From NCBI RefSeq assembly GCF_023540835.1, contig NZ_JALKCU010000003.1, forward strand, positions 62,001 to 126,000: 64,000 nt of DNA. Reading direction: 5' to 3'. A program made the translations under genes and the position numbers. The notes below the pieces were generated by a model. That model saw nothing but the letters and a program-made list of their open reading frames with translations, was not told the DNA's origin and ran no database searches. The stretch is from Marivivens geojensis. GTDB lineage: Bacteria > Pseudomonadota > Alphaproteobacteria > Rhodobacterales > Rhodobacteraceae. Positions 29,931 to 38,855 of the stretch are shown here, one piece after another (the first letter of the stretch is position 1; every line of letters begins with the position of its first letter).

Positions 29931-31709
29931 ATGCACGCCTATCGCACTCATACCTGCGCCGCACTGACGAAAGATAACGTTGGTGAGACCGTCCGCCTGT
30001 CGGGCTGGGTCCACCGTGTGCGCGACCACGGCGGTATCCTCTTTATCGACCTGCGCGACACCTACGGCGTGACGCAGGTTCTTTGCGACCCCGACTCGGC
30101 TGCGTTCTCTGCTGTCGAAAAGGTGCGTTCGGAATGGTGTATCCGCATCGATGGCGAGGTGAAGGCCCGCGATCCAGAGCTGGTGAACCCGAAACTGCCA
30201 ACCGGCGAAATCGAAGTCTTTGTTCGTGACATCGAAGTGCTGGGCGCGGCCGCTGAACTTCCGCTGATGGTGTTTGGCGATCAGGAATACCCCGAAGAAA
30301 CCCGTCTGAAATATCGCTACCTCGATCTGCGCCGTGAAGCGATGCAGACCAACATGAAGCTGCGGTCGGATGTTGTCGCCTCCATGCGTCGTCGTATGTG
30401 GGACAAAGGTTTCCGCGAATTCCAGACACCGATTATTACGGCGTCCTCGCCTGAAGGCGCACGCGACTTCCTCGTGCCGTCGCGTCTGCACCCGGGTAAA
30501 TTCTACGCGCTTCCTCAGGCACCGCAGCAGTTCAAACAGCTGATCATGGTGTCGGGTTACGACAAATATTTCCAGATCGCGCCGTGCTTCCGTGACGAAG
30601 ACCCGCGCGCTGACCGTTCGCCGACCGACTTTTACCAGCTCGACATGGAAATGTCGTTCGTCACCCAGCAAGACGTGTTCGACACCGTTGAGCCTGTGAT
30701 CGCTGGTATCTTTGAAGAGTTCGGCGGCGGTAAAAAGGTTGACCGCGACTGGACCCAGATTTCCTATAAAGACGCGGCGCTGTGGTATGGTTCGGACAAA
30801 CCTGACCTTCGCAACCCGATCAAAATGCAGGACTGCTCGGAACACTTCCGCGGGTCTGGCTTTGCGATTTTTGCGAAACTGCTGGAGCAAGACGGCACCG
30901 AAGTGCGCGCAATTCCCGCGCCGACGGGTGGCAGCCGTAAATTCTGTGACCGCATGAACGCTTTCGCTCAGAAAGAGGGTCTGCCTGGTATGGGCTATAT
31001 CTTCTGGCGCGAAACCGACGGTGAAATGGAAGCTGCAGGACCGCTCGCGAAAAACATCGGACCAGAGCGCACTGAGGCGATCCGTCAGCAGCTAGGCCTC
31101 GGTATCGGCGATGCTGCGTTCTTCCTCGGTGGTAAGCCGAAAGCCTTTGAATCGGTTGCTGGCAAAGCCCGTAACGTCATCGGTGAAGAGCTGGGCCTAA
31201 CCGACAAGGACCGTTTCGCCTTCGCTTGGATCGTGGACTTCCCGATCTACGAAAAAGACGACGAAACTGGCAAGATCGACTTCGAACACAACCCGTTCTC
31301 GATGCCGCAGGGTGGTATGGACGCGCTGTTGGGCGATCCGCTGGCCGTTCGTGGTTTCCAATATGACCTTGCTTGTAACGGCTACGAACTGGTGTCGGGC
31401 GCGATCCGTAACCACAAGCCCGAGATCATGTTCAAGGCGTTTGAAATTGCGGGTTACGGCAAAGAAGAAGTCGAAAAGCGGTTCGGCGGTATGGTTAACG
31501 CCTTTCAATACGGCGCTCCGCCGCACGGTGGTTGCGCGGCAGGTATCGATCGTATCGTGATGCTCTTGGCTGAAGAAGCCAACATCCGCGAAGTCATCAT
31601 GTTCCCGATGAACCAGCGCGCAGAAGACCTGATGATGAACGCGCCGAGCGATCCAACCAACGAACAGCTTCGCGAACTGAACTTGCGCGTTGTTCCGCAG
31701 GAAAAGTAA
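29931..31709 (+). CDS. aspS: Aspartyl-tRNA synthetase
   Basis: This 592-residue bacterial-type class II synthetase has an OB anticodon-binding domain (about 1-105), class II motif 2 ([12 protein letters not shown]), the GAD insertion (about 290-420) and motif 3 (GIDRIVMLL). Many alphaproteobacterial enzymes are non-discriminating and also load Asn-tRNA with Asp; I infer but cannot prove this here. A terminator follows directly. Confidence 0.96.
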   Translation: MHAYRTHTCAALTKDNVGETVRLSGWVHRVRDHGGILFIDLRDTYGVTQVLCDPDSAAFSAVEKVRSEWCIRIDGEVKARDPELVNPKLPTGEIEVFVRDIEVLGAAAELPLMVFGDQEYPEETRLKYRYLDLRREAMQTNMKLRSDVVASMRRRMWDKGFREFQTPIITASSPEGARDFLVPSRLHPGKFYALPQAPQQFKQLIMVSGYDKYFQIAPCFRDEDPRADRSPTDFYQLDMEMSFVTQQDVFDTVEPVIAGIFEEFGGGKKVDRDWTQISYKDAALWYGSDKPDLRNPIKMQDCSEHFRGSGFAIFAKLLEQDGTEVRAIPAPTGGSRKFCDRMNAFAQKEGLPGMGYIFWRETDGEMEAAGPLAKNIGPERTEAIRQQLGLGIGDAAFFLGGKPKAFESVAGKARNVIGEELGLTDKDRFAFAWIVDFPIYEKDDETGKIDFEHNPFSMPQGGMDALLGDPLAVRGFQYDLACNGYELVSGAIRNHKPEIMFKAFEIAGYGKEEVEKRFGGMVNAFQYGAPPHGGCAAGIDRIVMLLAEEANIREVIMFPMNQRAEDLMMNAPSDPTNEQLRELNLRVVPQEK

Positions 31710-31730
31710 GGCAAGCGACAGATAAACAAA

Positions 31731-31763
31731 GAGGCCGGCAGGGAAACCTGACCGGCCTTTTTA
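31731..31763 (+). terminator. Intrinsic terminator after aspS
   Basis: AGGCCGG (31732-31738) pairs with CCGGCCT (31752-31758) and CAGG (31739-31742) with CCTG (31747-31750), one bulged A, GAAA loop, then TTTTT. Confidence 0.88.
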
Positions 31764-31779
31764 CATGGAGGATTGGGAC

Positions 31780-31956
31780 TTAAACCCCAGTTGCGGCGTA
31801 GAGAGGGAGGCTATCCGCGGCGAATTTTCCAGTCGATGTATCGATCACGGCAACCACGGCAACAGCCAGCATAATGAGGCCAGCAGTCAATACGACCCAA
31901 TCTACGAGGTCGCTGCCTTTGTCCTCTGACCAAATGTGGTCGATAATCTTTACCAT
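31780..31956 (-). CDS. Flp-like type IVb pilin
   Basis: This 58-residue protein has a short charged N-terminus (SEDKGSDLVDW) followed by one hydrophobic helix (VVLTAGLIMLAVAVVAVI). This is the layout of small Flp/Fap-type pilins of tad systems and especially of the Rhodobacterales variant with DWVVLTA. AGGAG lies 7 nt before the ATG, which makes it a convincing gene despite the size. The gene cluster lacks tad assembly genes; the next gene on this strand upstream is a response regulator at 32116. No canonical G/xxxxEY processing site is obvious; G-S-D-L-V-D may replace it. Confidence 0.7.
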   Translation of the reverse strand: MVKIIDHIWSEDKGSDLVDWVVLTAGLIMLAVAVVAVIDTSTGKFAADSLPLYAATGV

Positions 31957-32115
31957 GATCTCACTCCTAATTCTCTTTACGGCGTGGGCCGCGTTGAGAT
32001 TAGGTTTGACATCTGACTAGGGCTGCTTGGCGGACGGTTTGTGCCTTTTTTGAGGAATCTGGGCACCTGATTGTGGCATTGATCGGACGGTCGCAACAAT
32101 CCGAAGTGGTTTTGG

Positions 32116-32844
32116 TTACTGTAGCCTTGGTCCCGACGGTGCCGAAAGGCGAGCTTGCACCAGCGCCATTACCCGCGACAACGACGGGAGAATCGGTTGC
32201 CCATCGTGGCGGCATTGATCGAGCGCGGCGACCGCGTGGGTGAGGGGCCTGTCATCGGCGCTGCGGGCGATGCCCGATAGAAACTGCGTCACATAGTCGA
32301 GCGACCGACCATCATGGCAGTGTGCCAGCACCTCCGCCGCTTGGGCGAGGTCATCTTCATAGGCCACGAGATCAGGAACGACATTGTCATTCGTCACAAC
32401 CCGCAATCCGTGTAGTTGCCGATCCGTCGGAAGGTGTTTGAGGATAAGGGACTGAAACGCGGCTAAAGACCCCATCGGTTTGGGCAGAAACCCATCAGCT
32501 CCCGCCACAACCGAGCGCATTTCGCCGTCTGGATCACCGCTCGTCCCCAGAATCACATCAACGCGGGGGTGGGCGCGGGACAGGTCTGTGATCAATCCTT
32601 CACCGTAGCCATCAGGTAGGCCAAGGTCGATGATCACCACGGCAGGACGATAGACGCGTAGGTGCATCCGGGCGCTCGCCAGTGTATCCGCCCGCCGCAA
32701 TCGTGCGCCCGACCTCTGGGTCATGAGGCGCATCGCCTCTGACGCGAAACGACTGTCTTCGACCAAGAGCAACGTCAGTCCAGCCAAAGGGCGGCTGGCG
32801 GTTGGAGGAAGGGTCATCATAAAATCGGTCTGGCTGTCCATCAT
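32116..32844 (-). CDS. Response regulator
   Basis: This is a 242-residue protein with a receiver domain at about residues 20-140: acidic pair Glu29-Asp30, phosphoacceptor Asp73 in IIDLGLPDGYGEG, Thr101 and Lys122 in GFLPKPMG. The last 100 residues are helical with no recognised output domain and no clear phosphotransfer His. No histidine kinase is adjacent. ATG 32844 with AAGGG upstream is chosen; the frame is open to 33069 but would overlap the divergent epimerase gene. A partner role for the Flp-like gene downstream is only proximity. Confidence 0.8.
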   Translation of the reverse strand: MMDSQTDFMMTLPPTASRPLAGLTLLLVEDSRFASEAMRLMTQRSGARLRRADTLASARMHLRVYRPAVVIIDLGLPDGYGEGLITDLSRAHPRVDVILGTSGDPDGEMRSVVAGADGFLPKPMGSLAAFQSLILKHLPTDRQLHGLRVVTNDNVVPDLVAYEDDLAQAAEVLAHCHDGRSLDYVTQFLSGIARSADDRPLTHAVAALDQCRHDGQPILPSLSRVMALVQARLSAPSGPRLQ

Positions 32845-32983
32845 CAGGCCCTTTGGTCGGGGTTGGATGAGGTCAGAAAACACCAGCATGGTTGATGAAA
32901 GATTAATCCGCGACGAAACGACAGCTTTGCCTTGGGGGGCGGAACCCGCGATAAGGTGAACAACGCTATGAGGGAGAGATCGC

Positions 32984-33388
32984 ATGATCGGACGTTTGAA
33001 CCATGTTGCCATTGCAGTGCCGGACCTAGAGGCCGCATCGGCGCAATACCGTGATACTTTGGGTGCCAAAGTGAACCCGCCGCAGGACGAACCCGATCAC
33101 GGCGTGACTGTTGTGTTCATCGAATTGCCGAACACAAAGATCGAACTCTTGTATCCGTTGGGCGAGAACTCTCCGATCGCGGGCTTTTTGGAAAAGAACC
33201 CAGCGGGCGGCATCCACCACATCTGCTACGAGGTCGACGATATCCTCGCGGCGCGTGACAAACTCAAAGAGCAGGGCGCACGGGTTCTAGGCACTGGCGA
33301 GCCTAAAATCGGGGCGCATGGGAAACCCGTTCTGTTCCTGCATCCTAAAGATTTCAACGGCTGCTTGGTCGAGCTTGAGCAGGTCTAA
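32984..33388 (+). CDS. mce: Methylmalonyl-CoA epimerase
   Basis: This 134-residue vicinal-oxygen-chelate protein racemises methylmalonyl-CoA in propionate/ethylmalonyl-CoA metabolism. Metal ligands are expected in LNHVAIAV (His), the GGIHHICYEVDD centre (His) and CLVELEQV (Glu). In Rhodobacterales it is commonly next to a DUF1467 gene, as here. The mutase is elsewhere. Confidence 0.92.
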   Translation: MIGRLNHVAIAVPDLEAASAQYRDTLGAKVNPPQDEPDHGVTVVFIELPNTKIELLYPLGENSPIAGFLEKNPAGGIHHICYEVDDILAARDKLKEQGARVLGTGEPKIGAHGKPVLFLHPKDFNGCLVELEQV

Positions 33389-33431
33389 GGCTTGCCCCTG
33401 ACCTGAAGCAGAGTATGTAAGCATCAAACAA

Positions 33432-33456
33432 AAGGGGCGGCCCTTCGCCCCTTACT
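33432..33456 (+). terminator. Hairpin after mce, weak terminator
   Basis: AAGGGGCG (33432-33439) and CGCCCCTT (33446-33453) form a perfect 8-bp stem with a 6-nt loop, but only ACTTTAG follows, so termination may be partial and DUF1467 may be read through. Confidence 0.5.
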
Positions 33457-33472
33457 TTAGTAGGAGAGTCCG

Positions 33473-33766
33473 ATGGCTCCGACGTCCGCATTTGTCCTCT
33501 TTGCCGTGATTTGGTTCATGGTGTTCTTTATCGTCCTGCCGCTGCGGCTCGAAACGCAGGGTGAGGCGGGCGAGGTGGTCAAAGGAACCCATGCGTCGTC
33601 CCCTGCTAACTTTAGCTTTAAGCGGAAAGCGTGGATCACCACGATGGTGGCTGTTCCGCTCTGGGGGGTGATCGCGGGTGTGATCCTGTCGGGCCTGATT
33701 TCGGTGCGCGACCTAGATTGGTTCCACCGTATGAGCACGCCCGAAGTGAGCCGTCCCTCTGAATAA
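33473..33766 (+). CDS. DUF1467 membrane protein
   Basis: This is a 97-residue protein with two helices (about 5-22 and 50-72) joined by an RLETQGEAGEVVKGTHASSP loop, the pattern of DUF1467, a small inner-membrane family restricted to alphaproteobacteria and usually beside mce. Function unknown. Its stop abuts that of the convergent EI24 gene with no spacer. Confidence 0.8.
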   Translation: MAPTSAFVLFAVIWFMVFFIVLPLRLETQGEAGEVVKGTHASSPANFSFKRKAWITTMVAVPLWGVIAGVILSGLISVRDLDWFHRMSTPEVSRPSE

Positions 33767-34456
33767 TCAACGAGACGCGAGGCGGTGATACAGGTGTGTG
33801 AATGTCGCAGCGCCGAGCACCGGAATGAATAAGTTCACCAGCGGAAACGACAGCGGCACGGCCATTAGGCAGCCTGCTATCCATATCTGACCTGAATAGT
33901 TCTTACGCAGGGCTTTGGCGCCTTCGCGACCTTCACGGCGCTGGGCGGCGAGGGTGAAATACTCTCGGCCCAGTAGGTAGCCGTTCAGCATGTAGAAGAT
34001 CGGTAGGGCGAAAATCGGCAGGAGTGCAGCGAGCACAAATGCCAAAATGTTGCCGACCAACAGCACGCCGAGAAAGTTGATCGTGTCGCGCAGGCCTTCC
34101 AAAAATCCCACGTGGGGGACTGGGGGTAGGTGAGGAAAATGACGATCCTCAACCGCTTGGGCCACATCATCCAAAAAGAACGACGTCATCGCAGAGGCGA
34201 CTGGCACCATGAGGAACATGGAGGCCACAATGATCAGGATCAGCGACCCCCACGACAGGAGATCGCCCAGCCACGTGACTTGACCCACCCCAGGGAGGGT
34301 GAGGGCAGAGGGGTCTGCCCAGTCGATCAACATCAGAAAGCCCGCGTAGATCGCGACGAGCAGCGCAATGGTCAGCCCGATGCCGAGCATTACGACCCGC
34401 TGAAAGCGGCTATCACCCAGTTGGGCGACGGCCTTAAAGAAATCACCGAGGATCAT
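33767..34456 (-). CDS. EI24/CysZ-like membrane protein
   Basis: This is a 229-residue membrane protein with four or more helices and the EI24-type pattern (DDVAQAVEDRHFP, then FYMLNGYLLGREYFTLAA and RR). CysZ of this family mediates sulfate uptake; the role of alphaproteobacterial members is not established. The ATG at 34456 overlaps the nitroreductase stop (ATGA), so translation is coupled. No cys genes are near, so I do not use the name cysZ. Confidence 0.75.
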   Translation of the reverse strand: MILGDFFKAVAQLGDSRFQRVVMLGIGLTIALLVAIYAGFLMLIDWADPSALTLPGVGQVTWLGDLLSWGSLILIIVASMFLMVPVASAMTSFFLDDVAQAVEDRHFPHLPPVPHVGFLEGLRDTINFLGVLLVGNILAFVLAALLPIFALPIFYMLNGYLLGREYFTLAAQRREGREGAKALRKNYSGQIWIAGCLMAVPLSFPLVNLFIPVLGAATFTHLYHRLASR

Positions 34457-35046
34457 TTCCACGTCACAATCTGGCTAAGGTCCGGACGCGGACGTTCGGG
34501 CGGCACCATACCTTCGGTACCGATATGGATGATGCCAGCGACCTTTTCATCCGCGGTGACGCCCAACTGTTCGGCGGTGAACTGCGGATCGTGGCTATGC
34601 CAACCCGACACCCATGATGCAGCCCAACCCGTGGCGAGCGCTGCATTCACGAGGCTAAGGCAAACTGCGCCCGCCGAATACTGCTGTTCAATCGCAGGCA
34701 CTTTTGCCGCGTCTTTGGGGCTGTAGACGACCACAACGGCACAGGGGGATTGTGCGTAGACGGTTGCGGGTTTGTCGATGTTGCCTTGTTCGATACCCAG
34801 CCGTTCGCCAGCCGCTTGCAATGCGCCTGCGTAGGTTTCCAGTGCCTCTTTGCCCAACACGATGAACCGCCATGGTACCAATGCGCCGTGGTCGGGTGTG
34901 CGGGCTGCGGCGGTCAGTATGGTTTCCAATGCGGCACGATCTGGTCCCGGCCCTTTGATTGTTTTTGCGGGACGCGACCGGCGGGTCAAAAGGAAATCTA
35001 GGGCGGCGTCATTTCGAGTGAGGGGCGGAATAGTCGTGTCGGTCAT
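34453..35046 (-). CDS. Nitroreductase family protein, YdjA-like
   Basis: This 197-residue FMN-dependent oxidoreductase has the family start LTRRSRPAKTIKGPGP, the TPDHGALVPWRF segment of the YdjA/RutE-like minimal nitroreductases, and a C-terminal IHIGTEG. Physiological substrate unknown. AGGAG lies 6 nt before ATG 35046; earlier in-frame starts (to 35097) lack support. First gene of a pair with the EI24 protein. Confidence 0.87.
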   Translation of the reverse strand: MTDTTIPPLTRNDAALDFLLTRRSRPAKTIKGPGPDRAALETILTAAARTPDHGALVPWRFIVLGKEALETYAGALQAAGERLGIEQGNIDKPATVYAQSPCAVVVVYSPKDAAKVPAIEQQYSAGAVCLSLVNAALATGWAASWVSGWHSHDPQFTAEQLGVTADEKVAGIIHIGTEGMVPPERPRPDLSQIVTWK

Positions 35047-35137
35047 CAAAATCTCCTGCTTCATTAGGGATATCGGCATTAACGGGATCGAATTCAATCG
35101 GTAGAATTATACGCAGCCGCAGATTAAACCCGTCGCC

Positions 35138-35386
35138 ATGACTGATCTTTCCCATCTTGCCTTAGAGGGCGCTGAAATCGCTGTTCGGGTGACCCCAAAG
35201 GCGAGCCGTGATCGTATCCTCGTCGAAGACGACGCGATCCGTGTTTACGTGACCACTGTGCCAGAGGACGGGAAAGCGAATAAAGCGGTGGTCAAGCTGC
35301 TGTCCAAGGCGCTGGGCGTTCCCAAAACGCGGCTCGATCTGATCCGTGGGGCAACATCGCGGGATAAGGTGTTTCGGATCGTCTAG
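35138..35386 (+). CDS. DUF167 (YggU) family protein
   Basis: This 82-residue protein carries the DUF167 signature: AVRVTPKASRDRI, VPEDGKANKAVVKLLSKALG and LIRGATSRDKVFRI. It is widely conserved, structurally known, and without assigned function. Its stop interlocks by 4 nt with the small gene on the other strand. Confidence 0.88.
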   Translation: MTDLSHLALEGAEIAVRVTPKASRDRILVEDDAIRVYVTTVPEDGKANKAVVKLLSKALGVPKTRLDLIRGATSRDKVFRIV

Positions 35387-35619
35387 CCGTCCTTACGCAG
35401 ACGATAGACGCCTTCGGGTAGGTCCAATGCCGCCTCAAGATCGCGGAGCTGGCTCAGCGACAGGGTAATTTTAACGACCTGATCGGTGCGCGGGTCCAAT
35501 TGTTGAACCGTGATGCAATCCTCAAACGCGGAAACGGTCACATCTTCTTGCAAGAAGGCTGCGTCCTCGTCGACAAGGGTAACGACGGTGGCGTCGAAAT
35601 CGTGTTCAATCGTAAACAT
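35383..35619 (-). CDS. Conserved small acidic protein
   Basis: This is a 78-residue protein of alternating beta-like strands (ATVVTLVDED, DCITVQQLDP, VVKITLSLSQLRDLEAAL) rich in Asp and Glu, with no signal or membrane segment. The compact arrangement with DUF167 and normal codon use suggest a real gene. No family recognised. Confidence 0.6.
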   Translation of the reverse strand: MFTIEHDFDATVVTLVDEDAAFLQEDVTVSAFEDCITVQQLDPRTDQVVKITLSLSQLRDLEAALDLPEGVYRLRKDG

Positions 35620-35745
35620 GAGATCAGCCTAGACCCGCAATCGCGACTTGAAAAGAGGCGATGCCAATCCCGTGAGGATGATGGAACGGGGGCTTACGAG
35701 CGACAGGCGGAATGATATGCTGCCAGAAAACTAAGCGAGAGGCCG

Positions 35746-36447
35746 ATGCGGGCGTTCCTCATTCTCATGTTCGGTGTTTTCGGGTTGGCGGGCTGTTCGA
35801 TGCCACCAATCACCGTGGCCACCGTCGTGCCCAAGGCAGTTACAGTTACGCCTGATCGCCAAACCGCGAATATGTTCGTGGCCGTGGTGCAGGACGTGGA
35901 ACCCTTTGTCGAAGAGATCTGCGTTCGAACAGATGCGCGCAGGAACTGTGACTTTCGTATTGTGATCGATGACACCCCCGGTGCGCAGGCCAACGCGTTT
36001 CAGACCGTGGATCGGTCGGGGCGTCCTGTGATCGCGTTTACGTTGGCTCTGCTGGATGACATCCAGAACGAGGACGAGTTTGCCTTTGTTCTGGCGCATG
36101 AAGCTTCGCACCATATCGCGGGACACCTGGAACGGACACAGCGCAACGCTGCGGTAGGTGCGATGATATTTGGCGAGTTGGCGGGTGTTGCAGGGACCGG
36201 GCTTCCCTCGAATGTGCAGGCCGCACGTGAGATCGGCGCTGCTGTGGCGTCCCGCGCCTATTCCAAGGATTACGAGTTGGAGGCTGATATGATGGCCGCT
36301 CGTATCGTGACGGCTGCAGGGTATGATGCGCTGCGCGGCGCCGCATTCTTTGCCCGTATTCCTGACCCAGGGGATCAGTTCCTCGGCTCTCACCCTGCGA
36401 ATGCGGACCGTGTTGCGGCGGTGCGCCGTGCAGTGGGTGCAATCTGA
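35746..36447 (+). CDS. M48-type metallopeptidase lipoprotein
   Basis: This 233-residue lipoprotein has a LAGC lipobox (Cys17) and a zinc-protease centre HEASHH (118-123) with the third ligand region in YELEADMMAA. It resembles the BepA/LoiP group of envelope quality-control proteases. The C-terminal SHPANADRVAAV is the usual end of the M48 domain. It lacks the TPR domain of BepA. Confidence 0.85.
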   Translation: MRAFLILMFGVFGLAGCSMPPITVATVVPKAVTVTPDRQTANMFVAVVQDVEPFVEEICVRTDARRNCDFRIVIDDTPGAQANAFQTVDRSGRPVIAFTLALLDDIQNEDEFAFVLAHEASHHIAGHLERTQRNAAVGAMIFGELAGVAGTGLPSNVQAAREIGAAVASRAYSKDYELEADMMAARIVTAAGYDALRGAAFFARIPDPGDQFLGSHPANADRVAAVRRAVGAI

Positions 36448-36528
36448 AACTGACACATAGCTTTTAACTCGCGCTGCTATGAGCGCCCAATTAGACTTCT
36501 CTGCACCAACGGCAGGGAGGAGCGGTCA

Positions 36529-36903
36529 GTGGGAAAAATCATGCAAGGTATTATGCGCATTCGCCAACGTGCTATATGGTCATGGCAAGGCTGGGTTCAC
36601 GTTTGGAAGACAGAACAATCGCTGATGCAGTGGATTTGGGCCAATGCGATCTCGATTCCATTGGCTGTGATTTTGCCGCTGACGGCGGGTGAAACCGCAT
36701 TGATCATCATGGGCGGTGTGTTCGTTTTGGCGATGGAGTGCATCAACACGGCGATTGAACGCGTTGTCGACGACATCTCAACCCAGCGACGTGACCGCGC
36801 AGGCCAAGCCAAGGACGCTGGCAGCGCCGCTGTCGCAGTTTCTGCCGTTGGCGTCGGGATGGCTTGGCTCGTAATCCTGTTTAGGCTCGTGACGACCGGC
36901 TGA
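36529..36903 (+). CDS. dgkA: Diacylglycerol kinase
   Basis: This 124-residue trimeric membrane kinase recycles diacylglycerol to phosphatidate. The signature MECINTAIERVVDDI and AKDAGSAAVAVS are intact, with three helices. The GTG start has GGGAGGAG 6-7 nt upstream, which decides it. The 3' end overlaps the convergent ppk2 by 23 nt, the longest such overlap here. Confidence 0.93.
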   Translation: MGKIMQGIMRIRQRAIWSWQGWVHVWKTEQSLMQWIWANAISIPLAVILPLTAGETALIIMGGVFVLAMECINTAIERVVDDISTQRRDRAGQAKDAGSAAVAVSAVGVGMAWLVILFRLVTTG

Positions 36904-37780
36904 CCTTGCGCGTTTCGGGGTGGAGCGCCTTGCCCAGAATATGTTCGTCGGTATGGATAACCTTATCCGCAGAGCCTACGATTTCGGGATCGGGCAATAC
37001 GGCGATTGACGGGTCTTTGCCCGGATAATCGAGGGTCGACAGGAAATGGCGCATGCAATTGATCCGCGCCCGTTTTTTGTCGTTCGATTTAATCACGGTC
37101 CACGGCGCATCAGCGGTGTTCGTGTAAAAGAACATTGCCTCTTTTGCCTCAGTATAGTCATCCCATTTGTCGAGCGACGCCTTGTCAATCGGGGACAGCT
37201 TCCACTGCTTCAGTGGATCGGTTTCGCGTGCCTTAAAGCGGCGAAGTTGTTCGTCTCTGGTCACTGAGAACCAGTATTTATAGAGCCTAATACCAGACCG
37301 CACGAGCATCTGTTCGAGGTCGGGAGTCATGCGCATAAACTCTAGGTATTCGTTGGGTTCACAGAACCCCATGACCCGTTCGACGCCTGCGCGGTTATAC
37401 CAACTGCGGTCGTAGAACACCATTTCGCCCGCCGTTGGCAGATGTTCGATATAGCGTTGAAAGAACCACTGACCGCGTTCCGTTTCGGTCGGTTTATTCA
37501 GTGCTACAACCCGCGCATGACGCGGGTTCAGATGCTCCATAAACCGTTTGATCGTGCCGCCTTTGCCCGCAGCATCACGGCCCTCGAACAGGATGACGAA
37601 TTTCTGGCCTGTTTCCTGCGCCCAGTGCTGCACTTTGAGCATTTCCGCCTGAAGTTTTGCTTTCTCAGCCTCATAGGGGATGCGGGCCATGCGCGTCTGG
37701 CGACGATGAGGGGCTGACGGTTTGACCTCGACAGAGGGGTCCTGAGCATTGGTGGCAATCGCGGCGGTGGTCTCTGTCAT
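36881..37780 (-). CDS. ppk2: Polyphosphate kinase 2
   Basis: This 299-residue PPK2-family enzyme moves phosphate between polyphosphate and nucleoside diphosphates. Walker A is GRDAAGKGG, Walker B FYDRSWYNRAGVE, and the lid has FKARETDPLKQWKLSP. It is the single-domain type. The N-terminal 30 residues are low-complexity. AAAGGA precedes the start. An FNR-like box lies 60-73 bp upstream. Confidence 0.92.
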   Translation of the reverse strand: MTETTAAIATNAQDPSVEVKPSAPHRRQTRMARIPYEAEKAKLQAEMLKVQHWAQETGQKFVILFEGRDAAGKGGTIKRFMEHLNPRHARVVALNKPTETERGQWFFQRYIEHLPTAGEMVFYDRSWYNRAGVERVMGFCEPNEYLEFMRMTPDLEQMLVRSGIRLYKYWFSVTRDEQLRRFKARETDPLKQWKLSPIDKASLDKWDDYTEAKEAMFFYTNTADAPWTVIKSNDKKRARINCMRHFLSTLDYPGKDPSIAVLPDPEIVGSADKVIHTDEHILGKALHPETRKVSRSSRA

Positions 37781-37839
37781 AGCGTCATCCTTTGTTCGTG
37801 TTTGATTGGGGACCCTAGACCTGATGCGGGAAGGTTGCC

Positions 37840-37853
37840 TTGATATGCGTCAA
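37840..37853. promoter_or_regulatory. FNR/FnrL-type box
   Basis: TTGAT-ATGC-GTCAA matches the FNR-family consensus TTGAT-N4-ATCAA with one allowed change. It lies between divergent ppk2 and the DUF6455 gene, so it could serve either. A second small palindrome, AACGG and CCGTT (37852-37865), abuts it. Confidence 0.6.
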
Positions 37854-37945
37854 CGGTGCGCCGTTTTGATCTGGCGCAATGCGGGCCTTAGTGACTTGGC
37901 GCACAACGCTGCTTGATTGGATTAAGACATACAAAGGATGAACCG

Positions 37946-38206
37946 ATGCAGCGGTTGGGCGATATTCGGGAACATTTTTGGCTGACTCTCGCTATGGCGA
38001 AGCATTGTGAGGTCGATCTGGCGGAAGCCATGCGCGATGGTCGCATCTCAACGGCGGACTATGCGGATCACATCACCCGTTGCCGCGCGTGCCCATCTCC
38101 CGAACATTGCAAGCATTGGCTTAAAAACGCATCTGCGGGAGACGAACCCCCGCAGTATTGTCAGAACAAAGCGTCCTTTGCCGAATTGACGAGCGAACCC
38201 GCTTAA
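37946..38206 (+). CDS. DUF6455-type cysteine protein
   Basis: This is an 86-residue cytoplasmic protein with a conserved pattern DGRISTADYADHITRCRACPSPEHCKHWL (in segments about 30-60): a CxxC followed by a third Cys before HWL, as in DUF6455 proteins of Rhodobacterales. The cysteines suggest metal or redox chemistry. ATG 37946 lies 8 nt after AAAGGA. A possible FNR site upstream fits microaerobic control. Function unknown. Confidence 0.7.
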   Translation: MQRLGDIREHFWLTLAMAKHCEVDLAEAMRDGRISTADYADHITRCRACPSPEHCKHWLKNASAGDEPPQYCQNKASFAELTSEPA

Positions 38207-38688
38207 CCTTTGACGGCAGAGAGCAGGGTGATCGCGCCGCGCATGTCACCATCAGAGAGGTCCATCAGGGTCTGATCCGCTGTTGCGGTCACGCCCTGAT
38301 CTGCCAGTTTCGCAATGAGGCTCTCTGCATCAGTCCCCATCAGAGGTGCGAGGTCGGTCAGCGGGGCCGAGCTGACCATTTGCAGGGCGAGGATGTTAGG
38401 TCGAACATCACCTGCATCATCGCCGAGCGACACAAACGACGCGGCCAATATCACCGCAGAGGCTGTCATCAGCGTCAGTGCAACGGGCCGTTTGAAATAG
38501 GTCTGAAAGGCGCGCCAGTTCAGGATGACGTGCAGAATGACCGCCGCTACCATCACCAGACCGACATACTCATGGACGACTTTGTTCAGCGTCGTATTGG
38601 TGTGGAAGAACATTAAAATACCGGTCGCCCCCATAATGAGGAAGGTCCCGATGGTGATGGGGGTTGCATAGGTGCGAAGGTGTTTCAT
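38203..38688 (-). CDS. DUF4405 membrane protein
   Basis: This is a 161-residue protein with three N-terminal helices (about 10-28, 38-58, 68-86) containing HEYVGLVMVAAVILHVILNW in parts; the spaced His residues in HEY and LHV are typical of DUF4405 and cytochrome b-like folds. The C-terminal 70 residues are soluble and resemble a helix-hairpin of unknown role. Its stop interlocks with the DUF6455 gene. Possibly a heme-binding membrane partner. Confidence 0.75.
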   Translation of the reverse strand: MKHLRTYATPITIGTFLIMGATGILMFFHTNTTLNKVVHEYVGLVMVAAVILHVILNWRAFQTYFKRPVALTLMTASAVILAASFVSLGDDAGDVRPNILALQMVSSAPLTDLAPLMGTDAESLIAKLADQGVTATADQTLMDLSDGDMRGAITLLSAVKG

Positions 38689-38855
38689 CTCGATAATCCA
38701 GATTGATCAAATGCTGATGGTGAAACGCTGACTAATCCAAAGTCCGTCGAAATTTTTCACTCGGTCAGTATTTTTTGTCAGTGGTATGTAAAATGCCTCC
38801 CTTTGGAACCGTTATCCTAACCAAATGAAACACACGCTAGGCTGCGGGATGTGAG
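38689..38855. other. Divergent intergenic region
   Basis: The 167-bp gap between the DUF4405 gene and the next forward gene is AT-rich and must hold two promoters. GTCAGT occurs twice (38764-38769, 38777-38782) around a T run. No FNR-type box is complete here. Confidence 0.4.

Noticed and set aside
32845-33069. Upstream extension of the response regulator
   Set aside because: It would overlap the divergent epimerase start and has no receiver-domain residues; AAGGG marks ATG 32844.
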